NCBI GenBank assembly: GCA_963709325.1
Contig: CAVPVV010000001.1
Span: 558,001 to 622,000 of the forward strand
DNA: 64,000 bases
Source of the DNA: VFZN01 sp963709325
GTDB taxonomy: Bacteria > Acidobacteriota > Vicinamibacteria > Vicinamibacterales > UBA2999
Direction of reading: 5' to 3'
Part shown: positions 46,571 to 55,453 of the stretch, piece by piece
Numbering within the stretch: the first letter of the stretch is position 1
Layout: every line of letters begins with the position of its first letter
Position numbers and translations under genes: made by a program
The notes under the pieces: model-generated
What the model was told of the DNA's origin: nothing
Database searches by the model: none
Seen by the model: the letters and a program-made list of their open reading frames with translations, nothing else

Positions 46571-47054
46571 GCCGCGCCTGTCGCACGTCGGCGCCGACGG
46601 CAGAGCCGCGGATGGTCGACGTCGGCGACAAGGCGGTCACCGACCGCGAGGCGATCGCGCGCGGCCGGGTGTCGATGTCGGCGGCGGCGCGCCGGCTGAT
46701 TCGAAGCGGCGCGGTGAAGAAGGGCGATCCGCTGCAGGCGGCGCGGCTGGCCGGCATCATGGCTGCCAAGCGGACGAGCGAGCTGATCCCGCTGTGCCAT
46801 CCGCTGGCGCTGACCGCACGTCGCCGTCGACCTGACGCCGACTCGGACGCGGCTACGACATCGAGGCGCGCGTCCGCACGCGCGGACAGACCGGCGTCGA
46901 GATGGAGGCGCTGACCGCCGTCGCCGTCGCCGCGCTGACCATCTACGACATGGTCAAGGCCGTCGACCGCTCCATGGTGATTGGCGATGTTCGCCTTGTG
47001 GAGAAGCGCGGCGGGAAGAGCGGCGAATATCGGCGCGCGTCCAATGACGATTGA
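46560..47054 (+). CDS. moaC: Cyclic pyranopterin monophosphate synthase MoaC, three frameshifts
   Basis: About 162 residues when joined. MoaC converts the MoaA product to cyclic pyranopterin monophosphate in molybdenum cofactor synthesis. LSHVGADG and MVDVGDKAVTDREAIARGRV are the N-terminal block. MAAKRTSELIPLCHPLALT holds the catalytic lysine and histidine region. EMEALTAVAVAALTIYDMVKAVDRSM and GDVRLVEKRGGKSG complete it in another frame. Extra bases near 46602, 46816 and 46847 explain the breaks. The final TGA at 47052-47054 lies inside a GATTGAG word that begins the downstream repeat array. Only this moa gene is here. Confidence 0.88.
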
Positions 47055-47290
47055 GGATTGACGGTTGACGATTTATTGACGATTCGTCGATTGGGGCATT
47101 GCGCCATTCGATTGTCGATTGGGGCATTGATGATTGAGGAATCCGGTGAATGACGACTGATGATTGGGTCCGTCAGTTTGCCATTCATGATTTCCGCAAT
47201 CGCGAATTCCCCAATGCAGCAATTGTCAATCGACTGCCGCAATCCGCAATCGGCTATCGACCATAAATCGTCACTCGTCTATCAACAGTC
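47045..47290. repeat. GATTGAC heptamer array after moaC
   Basis: GATTGAG (containing the moaC stop), GATTGAC, GGTTGAC, GATT-containing longer units, GATTGGG and GATTGTC recur. The right half holds complementary words such as CAATCG and AATCG, so partial folding is possible. The stretch is rich in A+T compared with the genes on both sides. It fills 246 bases up to the next start. Confidence 0.85.
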
Positions 47291-47294
47291 GTCA

Positions 47295-48302
47295 ATGGAC
47301 GCCGACAGCAAACCCCTTCACGTCCTGATTTCCATTCAGCAGCGCGTCCCGCAGTGGCAGATACCCGAGGAGTCGGCGCGGGCGCTGGCGGCGCGGCTGC
47401 CCGATGTGCGATTCACCTACGCGCGCAGCCCGGAACAGCGCGCGGCCGCGTTGCCCGACGCGGAGGTGGCGTATACGTGGACGATGACGCGGGACGAACT
47501 GGCGCGGGCCGGCCGCCTGCGCTGGGTCCACACCTCTGCTGTCGCGGTCGAGACGCTGTGCCTGCCGGATCTGGCCGAGCGCGGTATTCGCGTCAGCAAC
47601 ACGCGCGGTGTCCAGGCGATTCCGATCGCCGAGCATGTGCTGGCCGTGATCCTGGCGCTGGCCAAGCAGATACCGTTCACGCTCGAGAACCAGCAGCGTC
47701 AGCAGTGGGCGCAGTACGAGTATCGCGGAGCGCGGCTGCCGTGGCTGCTCCGAGGCCGGACCCTGGGCCTGGTCGGCGTCGGCACCATCGGCCAGGCGAT
47801 CGCAGCGCGGGCCGCGGCGTTCGGCATGCGGGTAGTGGCGCTGCGGCGACATGGCAGACGGCGACCCTCCGCCTGGTGTCGCCGCCGTGTTCGGTCGCGA
47901 ACGGCTTGGCGAGATGCTCGGGACAGTGCGATGCGCTGGCCATCGCCGCGCCGCTCACGCCCGACACCCACGGTCTCATCGATCGCTCGGCGCTCGCCGC
48001 GCTCAAGCCCGGCGCGGTCGTCGTCAACGTCGGCCGCGCGCCGATTCTCGACACCGACGCGTCTGGTCGACGCGCTGCGCAGCGGACACCTGGGCGGCGC
48101 GTCGCTCGACGTCTTTCCCGAGGAACCGCTGCCCGCCAGCCACCCGCTGTGGACCGCACCCAACGTCATCCTGACGCCGCACACCTCCGGCTTCCGGCAG
48201 GGACACTGGGACGAGGTGATCGACGTCTTTGCGGAGAATCTGCGCCGCTATCGTGCCGGCGAGCCGCTCTTGTTCGAGGTCGATCCGCGCCTGGGATATT
48301 GA
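47295..48302 (+). CDS. D-isomer-specific 2-hydroxyacid dehydrogenase, three frameshifts
   Basis: About 334 residues when joined. An NAD-dependent dehydrogenase of the glycerate/lactate family. The N-terminal catalytic domain is followed by a Rossmann domain with LGLVGVGTIGQAIAARAAAFG. PLTPDTHGLID, KPGAVVVNVGRAPILDTDAL, LDVFPEEPLPASHPLW and ILTPHTSGF (catalytic histidine) are in the expected order. Extra bases near 47855, 47923 and 48062 account for the breaks. The start is ATG 47295, four bases after the repeat array. The substrate is not known. Confidence 0.87.
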   Translation: MDADSKPLHVLISIQQRVPQWQIPEESARALAARLPDVRFTYARSPEQRAAALPDAEVAYTWTMTRDELARAGRLRWVHTSAVAVETLCLPDLAERGIRVSNTRGVQAIPIAEHVLAVILALAKQIPFTLENQQRQQWAQYEYRGARLPWLLRGRTLGLVGVGTIGQAIAARAAAFGMRVVALRRHGRRRPSAWCRRRVRSRTAWRDARDSAMRWPSPRRSRPTPTVSSIARRSPRSSPARSSSTSAARRFSTPTRLVDALRSGHLGGASLDVFPEEPLPASHPLWTAPNVILTPHTSGFRQGHWDEVIDVFAENLRRYRAGEPLLFEVDPRLGY

Positions 48303-48317
48303 GGCGCAGCTGTCAGC

Positions 48318-48455
48318 GTGAGGCTCTAGGCTCTGGACTCTAGGCTCTAGAAAAACCTGCTGAAAAACTACTGTCACGCTGCTTCCTGGTCTGGGAACGC
48401 TGCGAGACAAGCGTGCCGGCCTAAAGCCTGGAGCCTGAAGTCTAGAGCCTCACAC
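48318..48455. repeat. GGCTCTA heptamer arrays, facing copies between convergent genes
   Basis: GGCTCTA, GGCTCTG, GACTCTA, GGCTCTA are exactly in phase from 48322 to 48349. The reverse complement recurs at 48426-48453. GTGAGGCTCTAG at 48318-48329 pairs perfectly with 48442-48453. The right copy includes the TGA stop of the minus-strand CDF gene. The loop of about 110 bases contains no gene. Confidence 0.88.
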
Positions 48456-49334
48456 TGAGCCGCCAGCAGGCGGCGGCTCGATGTGAATGACCGCGTCCTT
48501 GATCTGCGGGAAACGCGCCATCAGCCGGTCCTTCACGACGTGCGACAGGCGATGGGCTTCGTCGCAGGCGCATGCGCGCCGTCCATCCAGACGTGGAGGT
48601 CGAGGAAGACGAAATCGGCCGAGCCGCGCGTGCGGATGTGGTGACAGCCGAGCACCTCGGGCACGTCCTGGACGACCGCGCGGATGTCGGCTCTCGGCGA
48701 TGACGATCCGATCGCCGAGGATGCGTGACGTGTCGTTGAAGATCTCCCAGCAGGCGCAGCCGATGAAGCCGGCGACGACCAGCGCCGCCGACCGGATCGA
48801 GCCAGGGGTAGCCGAAGCGGACGCCGATCGAGCGCGGCGATGACCGTCAGCGACGTGACCAGGTCGCTGGTCGTGTGATGCGCATCGGCGATCAGCACCT
48901 CGCTCGTTCAGCCGCCGGCCGGCGCGCCGCTCGTAGACGACGACCGCCGAGGTTGATCAGCGAAGCGTGACGCCCATCACCGAGAAGGTCGAGCGCGTCG
49001 ATCGTCGGCAGCGCCGCCGACTGCGGAGGCGTCGCACGCCGCCGACAGCACCTCGACGCAGCACCAGCACCAGGAAGATCAGGATGCCGACCGACGCCAT
49101 CGTCTCGAACTTGCGATGACCGTAGGGATGATCCTCGTCCGGCGGCTGCCGCGCGACGCGCACGCCGACGAGTGCCGACGACGTTCGAGGCGCTGTCGGT
49201 GAGCGAGTGGAAGCCGTCGGAGAGGACGCTGACCGCGCCCGAGGTGAAACCGAGCGCGATCTTGGCGATCGCAACGACGATGTTGAGAACGAGGACGCGA
49301 AGAGAACGCGGGAGACTTCGCGGTACCGCGTCAT
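48450..49334 (-). CDS. Cation diffusion facilitator (CDF/ZitB-like) transporter, several frameshifts
   Basis: About 290 residues when joined. CDF proteins export Zn2+, Co2+, Fe2+ or Mn2+ with protons. Residues seen include SDGFHSLTDSASNVVGLVGV (in a shifted frame), DEDHPYGHRKFETMASVGI, DAHHTTSDLVTSLTVIAAL and a C-terminal cytoplasmic domain with FVFLDLHVWMDG and HRLSHVVKDRLMARFPQIKDAVIHIEPP. HPYGHxKxE is the family's metal motif. Frames change near 49300, 49175 and at several points between 49070 and 48540. Both single-base insertions and at least one deletion are involved. The stop TGA at 48450-48452 lies inside a repeat word. Confidence 0.83.
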
Positions 49335-49348
49335 CGGTCGACGTGAGA

Positions 49349-49439
49349 GGTGAGACGTGAGAAGGCTGGACGTGAGAAATGAGAAGTGAGAAGCAAGCGC
49401 TGAAGACTCTGGCTCAGCTTCTCACTTCTCACCTCTCAC
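49349..49439. repeat. GTGAGAA heptamer array with a 15-base hairpin
   Basis: GTGAGAG, GTGAGAC, GTGAGAA, GTGAGAA, ATGAGAA, GTGAGAA run to about 49393 and then reverse-complement words follow. TGAGAAGTGAGAAGC at 49380-49394 pairs perfectly with 49417-49431. On the minus strand the signal peptidase stop codon TGA (49436-49438) lies within the first GTGAGAG unit. Confidence 0.88.
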
Positions 49440-49951
49440 TTTAGAAAATCGTCGCCGTGCGGCACCGGCCACCACCGCAGCTGCACCTTGCCGATGATGT
49501 ACTTCTTCGGCACGAAGCCCCAGTGACGGCTGTCGGAGCTGTTGTTGCGGTGATCGCCCATCACGAAGTAGTAGCCCTCGGGAATCACCTGCGGGCCCCA
49601 GTCGTCGTGGCTGCGGTATTCGGGCGGGACGTAGTCGTCGCGCATCGGCACGTCGTTGACGTAGACGCGGCCGTCGACGACGCGCACCGTGTCGCCTTCC
49701 TCGGCGATGACGCGCTTGACGAACGACTTGTCGGGATTGAGCGGGTAGTAGAGCATCACGATGTCGCCGCGCTGCGGGTCGGCGAGGCGATAGGCGAGCT
49801 TGTTGACGATCAGCCGATCCTGATCGGCCAGCGTCGGCGCCATGCTCTGGCCTTCGACGCGCGCCACCTGGAAGCCGAAGGTGACGATCAGCGTCGCGTA
49901 GACGGCGGCCGATGCCAGCGTCTTCACCCACGCGACGAATTCGTCCGCCAC
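49436..49951 (-). CDS. lepB: Signal peptidase I
   Basis: A 171-residue membrane serine protease that removes signal peptides. The catalytic dyad is Ser36 (EGQSMAPTL) and Lys79 (KSFVKRVIAEEGD). GDIVMLYYPLN, MRDDYVPP, EGYYFVMGDHRNNSSDSRHWG and VPKKYIIGKV are standard motifs. One N-terminal transmembrane segment (ASAAVYATLIVTFGFQV) is seen. The GTG at 49951 may not be the true start; in-frame sequence of the same character (VEPTPQHARRVADEF) continues upstream. The stop lies in the GTGAGAG array. Confidence 0.93.
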   Translation of the reverse strand: MADEFVAWVKTLASAAVYATLIVTFGFQVARVEGQSMAPTLADQDRLIVNKLAYRLADPQRGDIVMLYYPLNPDKSFVKRVIAEEGDTVRVVDGRVYVNDVPMRDDYVPPEYRSHDDWGPQVIPEGYYFVMGDHRNNSSDSRHWGFVPKKYIIGKVQLRWWPVPHGDDFLK

Positions 49952-50096
49952 ACGTCGAGCGTGCTGCGGGGTCGGCTCGACGAACGCGACCGCGGCCGAC
50001 CGCCGGTGGCGGAGGCTGGCGACGCTGGGATGAGAGGGGCGACGGCCTCGAACTGAACTGGCGCCGGCGGGTTTTCGTCGCCGGGATCCGCGAACG

Positions 50097-50886
50097 CTAC
50101 AGCTTCAGGTATTCCCGCAGCCGCCGGGTCTGCGACCGGCTGACCGGGATTTCCGTCGCCTTCGCGTCCTTCATCCTGAGGATGTAGTTCCTGCTGAACC
50201 AAGGCACGATCTCCTTGATCTTGTTGATGTTGACCAGGTGCGACCGGTGGACCCGCCAGAACACGTCGGGGTCGAGCCGCGCCTGCAACTCGTCGAGGGT
50301 CCGGTCATTCGATGTCCCCGACACCTGCCCAGTAACAATATTAATCGAATCCTCGACGAGGGAGGCATAGATGATGTCGTCGGCCTGGACCAGGACGATA
50401 ACGCTCGCTGTACTTTGACGGCCACCTGGTTCGCGGCGGTCTTTCTGGCCCGCCATCATCCGGACCAGCCGGTCCAGCTGATCCGCTAGCGGCGGGCTGT
50501 CGCCCGCCGGCTCGCGCGCCCGGTTGACGGCCTGGTCTCGAGGCGCTGCGCCTCGACCGGCTTCAGCACGTAGTCCACGGCGTTGACCTCGAAGGCCTCG
50601 ACCGCCCGGTGATCGAAGGCGGTGACGAAAACGACCGCGCGGTCGGTTCCCGATCTCCAGCAGCCGGCGCGCGACTTCGAAGCCGGTCAGCCCCGGCATC
50701 TGCACGTCGAGGAAGGCGACGATCGGGGTCGAGACGGGCGATTTCGTCGAGCGCCTCGAGCGCCGTTGGCCGCCTGGCCGACGACTTCGACGCCCTCGAT
50801 CTGGCCCAGCAGGAAACACAGCTCGTCTCGCGCCAGCTGCTCGTCGTCGGCGACGACGGCGGTCAGTGACGCGTCTGAGTGCTCAT
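50097..50886 (-). CDS. LytTR-family response regulator, several frameshifts
   Basis: About 255 residues when joined. A receiver domain with VVADDEQLARDELCFLLGQIEGVEVVGQAANG and a phosphoacceptor region (FLDVQMPGLTGFEVARRLLE) is followed by a LytTR DNA-binding domain (IVLVQADDIIYASLVEDSINIVTG, WRVHRSHLVNINKIKEIVPWF). Such regulators bind direct repeats upstream of envelope or virulence genes. Breaks lie near 50870, 50765, 50735, 50650 and 50540. The C-terminal domain is unbroken from about 50470 to 50097. It is paired with the histidine kinase gene upstream. Confidence 0.85.
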
Positions 50887-50891
50887 GACAG

Positions 50892-52225
50892 TCATCCTTC
50901 GCGTCGGCGACCGTCGAGCGGGATCTCGACGCGCGCGCAGGCGCCCTTGCCGGGCGAGCCGCGGTCAGCGCGAAGCGGCCGGCCGTCGCCGTAGAGCACC
51001 CGCAGCCGCTCGTTGACGTTGCTGAGGCCGATGCCGCTCGACATCGCGATCGGCAGCCGCTCGTCCGAAATCCCGAGCCCGTCGTCTTCGACGTCGATGA
51101 TCGCGATGGTCGCGCGTCGCGCCGGCTGCGGATGGTGATGTGTGCCGGGGCCGACCTTGCGCGAGAGCGCCGTGCTTGATTGCAGTTCTCGACCAGCGGC
51201 TGCAGCAGCATGCTCGGCACGATGACGTCGAGCGTGTCGGCCGCGATCGATTTCGTGACCGCGAGGCGCGGCCCGAAGCGGATGACTTCGATGTCGAGGT
51301 ACTCGTCGATCGCGTCGAGCTCCTCGCGGAGCGTGACGAACTGCTCCTGGCTGCGCATCAGCTTCCGGAGCAGGCCCGAGAGCTTCTGGATCACCGTGCG
51401 CGCCGTTTCCGGCTGCGAGCGAATCAGCGACGAGACCGAGGTCAGCGTGTTGAACAGGAAATGCGGATTGATCTGGCTCTTGAGCGCCTCGACCTTCGCG
51501 GCGAGCAGCAGCTTCTCCTGTTCCTGCAGCCGGTGCTCGATGCGCGCGTTGTTCCAGATCTTGATCGGCGTCGACACGGTCAGCACGTGGCCACGTAGAC
51601 GCCGACGCGTCAGCCAGAACGTGTCGGCGCTGCAGGTGGAACAGCCGGGCGTCGCCGAAGCGCATGCCGACGGCCCTGCCGGATCGTTTCCAGGCCGATC
51701 GGCAGCGAGCAGCAGCACGACCTGCCAGTTGACCTGGACGTCGCGGACCATGCGCCAGACGTGGCCGCGGCAGGCTGAAGAACACGAACGGCGAGAAGCT
51801 CCAGATGTCTTCCTTGGGACACGCCTCGCGCAGGCCGCCGCCGGCGAAGCCGCAGCCCACGGCAAAGGCGAGCGCGGCCGTACTCGCCGGCGAACAGCGC
51901 CGGCAGCGCGATGCAGGCGCCGACGATCGCGCCGGTGTAGGGACCGGCGATGAGGCCGGCGAGCAACGCGCCTTCGAGCGTGAGATCGGCGGCGTCGTAG
52001 TTGAGCAGCAGACGCGCCGACGACGCCGGCGGTGAAGCGGGATGATCGAGGCCGAGCGCGAACGACGAGCCGGTCGGGCCAGTTGCGCTGCTCGAAGATC
52101 AGGATGTGGCGGAAGCGCCGATAGCGCGCCAGCATCGTCGCCAGCGCCGCCATGACCGCCAGCTTGACGACCAGCGTGGTGAGCAGGAACTGCCCGGCGG
52201 ATAGGAACTTGGGCTCTTGCAGCAC
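50892..52225 (-). CDS. LytS-like sensor histidine kinase, several frameshifts
   Basis: About 440 residues when joined. An N-terminal multi-helix membrane domain of the 5TMR-LYT type (FLLTTLVVKLAVMAALATML, then LAGLIAGPYTGAIVGACIALPALFAGE) leads to a His_kinase domain. There NPHFLFNTLTS carries the phospho-accepting histidine. A HATPase end has VENC-like N box, DDGLGI and GIGLSNVNERLRVLYGD. Breaks lie near 52070, 51880, 51770, 51690, 51180 and 51120, and others. The start is a GTG at 52225; the stop is at 50892, 6 bases before the response regulator start. Together they form a LytS/LytR-like two-component system. Confidence 0.85.
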
Positions 52226-52261
52226 GGCGGCGGTCCCGGCAGAAATGGTATCATTTTGCTC

Positions 52262-52711
52262 ATGATCCGCCCGCTCGTCGAAGGCTTTGCGCTCACCTTC
52301 AGGCACCTGTTCCGCCGCCCGATCACGGTCAACTATCCCGACGTCAAGGTGCCGATGTTTCCGAAATACCGGGGCAAGCAGGTCCTGATGCGCGACGAGA
52401 ACGGCCTCGAGAAGTGCGTCGCGTGCGGCCTGTGCGCGGTGGCCTGCCCGGCCGACGCCATCTACCTCGAGGCGGCGGAGAACGACGGCACCGTGATGGC
52501 CGGTCCCCGCTACGCGTCGGTCTACCAGATTCACAAGACCCGCTGCATCTTCTGCGGCTACTGCGAGGAGGCCTGCCCGGTCTCCGCGATTTTCATGGGC
52601 AAGGACTACGAGCTGGCCGTCTACAGCAAGGACGACTTCATCTGGGACAAGACCGAGCTGCTGGTACCGGCAGCCGCTGATCAGCAGGCGCCCCTGTCCG
52701 CTCGCCAGTGA
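52262..52711 (+). CDS. nuoI: NuoI-like 2x[4Fe-4S] ferredoxin/NADH-quinone oxidoreductase subunit I
   Basis: A 149-residue iron-sulfur protein. The two clusters are bound by Cys52, 55, 58, 62 (CVACGLCAVACP) and Cys95, 98, 101, 105 (CIFCGYCEEACP), with the crossed pattern of NuoI. The N-terminal RPLVEGFALTFRHLFRRPITVNYPD is the NuoI leader. In complex I it carries electrons toward the quinone site. Here it is outside any nuo operon. Its stop overlaps the GTG start of the methyltransferase-reductase gene by four bases. It diverges from the histidine kinase with a 36-base gap. Confidence 0.88.
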   Translation: MIRPLVEGFALTFRHLFRRPITVNYPDVKVPMFPKYRGKQVLMRDENGLEKCVACGLCAVACPADAIYLEAAENDGTVMAGPRYASVYQIHKTRCIFCGYCEEACPVSAIFMGKDYELAVYSKDDFIWDKTELLVPAAADQQAPLSARQ

Positions 52712-54559
52712 AACCATTTCTGACTGCGCTGTCCGAGCGCGTCCTCGTCTGCGACGGCGCGATGGGGACGATGCTGTACGGGCGCGGTGTCTTCATCAAC
52801 CGTTGCTTCGAGTCGCTGACGCTCAGCGATCCCGACCTCGTGCGGGACGTGCACCGGCAGTATCTGAAGGCCGGCGCCGACGTCATCGAGACCAACACCT
52901 TCGGCGCGAATCGAATGAAGCTGCGCGCGTTCGGGCTCGGCAACCGGGTCGGCGAGCTCAACGAGGCGGCGGTCCGGCTGGCCCGCGAGGTCCGCGACGC
53001 GATGCCGGTCAACGGCGGCCGGGCATACGTCGCCGGCGCAATCGGTCCGCTCGGCGTCCGCCTCGAGCCGTGGGGCAAGACTGGAGTTGACGAGGCCGAG
53101 GGAATGTTTCGCGAGCAGGCCGAGGCGCTGGCCGGCGCCGGCGTCGACCTGTTCATGCTCGAAACCTTCCGCGACTTGAACGAGATCGGCGCCGCGATTG
53201 CCGCGGTGCGACGGGTCTCGGACCTGCCGATCGTCGCCCAGATGACGACCGAGGAAGACGGCAACAGCCTCGACGGCATTCCGCCGGAGCAGTTCGCGCC
53301 GGTCCTGGTCGAGCGGGGCGCCGACGTGGTCGGCCTCAACTGCAGCGTCGGGCCGGCGCCGATGCTCGAGACGCTCGAGCGTATGGCCGATGTCGTGACG
53401 GTGCCGCTCTCGGCACAGCCGAACGCGGGAAAGCCGCGCGACATCGAGGGCCGCAATCTGTATCTCTGCTCGCCGGACTACATGGCGATCGTACGCGCGC
53501 CGGTACGTGGCGCTTGGCGTGCGGCTCGTCGGCGGCTGCTGCGGGACCACGCCGGAGCACATCCGGCAGATTCACCTGTCGCTGAAAGCGTCGGCGCCGG
53601 GACTGGCGCATCGGGGCGGAGCGGCTGACGCGCGAACGCCGGTCGCGAACCAGCCGCACGCTCAACGGCCCGTGCCTCGAGCGGAGAAGTCGAACTTCGC
53701 GGCGCGCCTGAGCCAGGGCACGTTCGTGACGATCGTCGAGGTTCCTCCGTCGCGTGGATACGATCCCGAGGACGCGCTAGCCGCGGCGCGGCTGCTGGGG
53801 CAACGGGGCGTGGACGTGGTGACGATCCCCGACGGGCCGCGCAGCGGCGCACGGCTGAGCGCGCTGTCGCTCGCGGTGCTCGTCGCGCAGCAGGGCGGCG
53901 TGGAGACGCTGCTGCAGTACTCGTGTCGCGACCGGAACCTGCTCGGCATCCAGTCGGACCTGCTCGGCGCGCACGCGCTCGGCCTGCGCAACATCCTCGG
54001 CATCACCGGTGACGTGCGGAGCCTCGGCGATATTCCCGACGCCACGGCCGTTTTCGACGTGGATTCGATCGGGCTCGCCAATCTCATCACGCGCCTCAAC
54101 CACGGCCTCGACGTCGGCGGTCAGCCAATTGGGCCGCCGACCCGGTTTCACACCGGCGTGATGGCCAACCCCTCGCGCGACCTGGAGATCGAGCTGAAAC
54201 GGCTCGCCTACAAGGTCGAGGCGGGCGCGGAGTTCATCGTCACCCGGCCGGTGTTCGATGCGACGACCTTCGAGCGCTTCCGCCAGCGTGTGTCTGGGTT
54301 CGAACTCCCGGTCGTTGTCGGCATCTGGCCGTTCGACAGCGCGTTGCACGCGGAATTCATGGCCAACGAAGTGCCCGGCGTCACGGTTCCCGACGCGCTA
54401 GTGGCGAGGATGCGCAACGCCGAGGCGGCCGGCGGCGCTGAGCCGGAAGGCGTGGCAATTGCACGCGAATTGCTTGCCGATCTGCGGCCGATGGCACAGG
54501 GCGTACACGTCTTCACGTTGTCTGGCACGGTTGAGAGGGCATTCGAAGTGCTGGAATAG
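52708..54559 (+). CDS. Bifunctional homocysteine S-methyltransferase/methylenetetrahydrofolate reductase, one frameshift
   Basis: About 616 residues when joined. The N-terminal domain is a MetH/BHMT-type methyltransferase. VLVCDGAMGTMLYGRG starts it; zinc ligands are Cys212 (GLNCSVGP) and the Cys-Cys pair of GGCCGTTPEH coded at 53537-53542. The C-terminal MetF-like reductase domain (VTIVEVPPSRGYDPEDAL, NILGITGDV, TRPVFDATTFERF) supplies 5-methyl-THF for methionine synthesis. The frame breaks near 53487 in ATGGCGATCG; removing the A restores it. The GTG start overlaps nuoI. This fusion is known from several bacteria. Confidence 0.9.
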
Positions 54560-54623
54560 CGTCAACCGTCGTTCAGGCGGATGACCATAGTTCTGATATA
54601 GTCCGGAGCGGCCCGGAGGGCGC

Positions 54624-55325
54624 ATGTTCGAACAGCACAGCAGACGGTCGCAGCGCGACTACGTATCCGGGGGCGACGCCGCGACGCGGGCCCTGTCGGT
54701 GACCGTGGTCGAGAGCGCCTTCGTCGAGAAGGTGTACCAGCAGATCGCCGGGGTGTACGACTTCATCTTCGGACCGACCCTCCACCCAGGGCGACTCGAA
54801 GCGATTCAGAAGATGCGCATTCACCCGGGTGACGCGGTTCTCGAGGTCGGTGTCGGCACCGGGATCAACCTCTCGCTCTACCCGCGCAGCTGCACGATTA
54901 CGGGAATCGATCTGTCGTCGAAGATGCTCGAGAAGGCGCAGAAGCGAATCGCGTCGAAGCGGCTCGGCCACTGCCAGGTGATGGAGATGGACGCCGAGCA
55001 GATGGCGTTCCCCGACGATGCCTTCGACGTGGTCTACGCCCCGTACGTGATCAGCGTCGTGCCCGATCCGGTGAAAGTGGCGCGCGAGATGTACCGCGTC
55101 TGCCGTCCCGGCGGCCGCGTGGTAATCCTGAACCACTTCAAGAGCACCAACCGGCTCCTTTCCAGCATCGAGCGCTCCATCTCGCCGATGACCATCCACA
55201 TCGGGTTCAAGGCCGACCTCGATCTCGCGGGCTTCCTGGCCCAGGCGAACCTGGATCCGATTTCGGTAGAGAAGGTCAACGTCCCAAAGATGTGGACGCT
55301 CGTGACTTGTGAAAAGCCTCGTTAA
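54624..55325 (+). CDS. SAM-dependent methyltransferase, PmtA/UbiE-like
   Basis: A 233-residue class I methyltransferase. VLEVGVGTG at 72-80 is motif I, GIDLSSKMLEKAQKRI motif II and YVISVVPDPVKVAREMYRVCRPGGRVVILNHF motif III. The C-terminal part (FKADLDLAGFLAQANLDPISVEKVNV) resembles bacterial phosphatidylethanolamine N-methyltransferases. It would make phosphatidylcholine precursors or modify quinones, which the sequence alone does not settle. The TAA stop begins an AAGGCAG array. Confidence 0.83.
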   Translation: MFEQHSRRSQRDYVSGGDAATRALSVTVVESAFVEKVYQQIAGVYDFIFGPTLHPGRLEAIQKMRIHPGDAVLEVGVGTGINLSLYPRSCTITGIDLSSKMLEKAQKRIASKRLGHCQVMEMDAEQMAFPDDAFDVVYAPYVISVVPDPVKVAREMYRVCRPGGRVVILNHFKSTNRLLSSIERSISPMTIHIGFKADLDLAGFLAQANLDPISVEKVNVPKMWTLVTCEKPR

Positions 55326-55446
55326 GGCAGAAGGCACGAAGGCAGAAGGCACAAAACCCAGAGAGCCCGGTCCGCCGGGCTTTTTCTTTTTGGCCTTGCG
55401 CCTTGTTTCTGCCCTTTTGCCTTTTGCCTTCTGCCTTTTGCCTTGA
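55324..55446. repeat. AAGGCAG arrays flanking a terminator between convergent genes
   Basis: AAGGCAG, AAGGCACG, AAGGCAG, AAGGCAC start at the stop of the methyltransferase gene (its TAA is part of the first word). The reverse complement (GCCTT-rich words) runs from 55391 to 55445, up to the M24 peptidase stop. A separate G+C-rich terminator lies between them. Confidence 0.9.
55364..55391 (+). terminator. Rho-independent terminator
   Basis: AGCCCGG at 55364-55370 and CCGGGCT at 55375-55381 form a 7-base stem with loop TCCG, followed by TTTTTCTTTTT at 55381-55391. It ends the methyltransferase transcript. It is embedded between two facing AAGGCAG arrays. Confidence 0.9.
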
Positions 55447-55453
55447 CCGTCGG

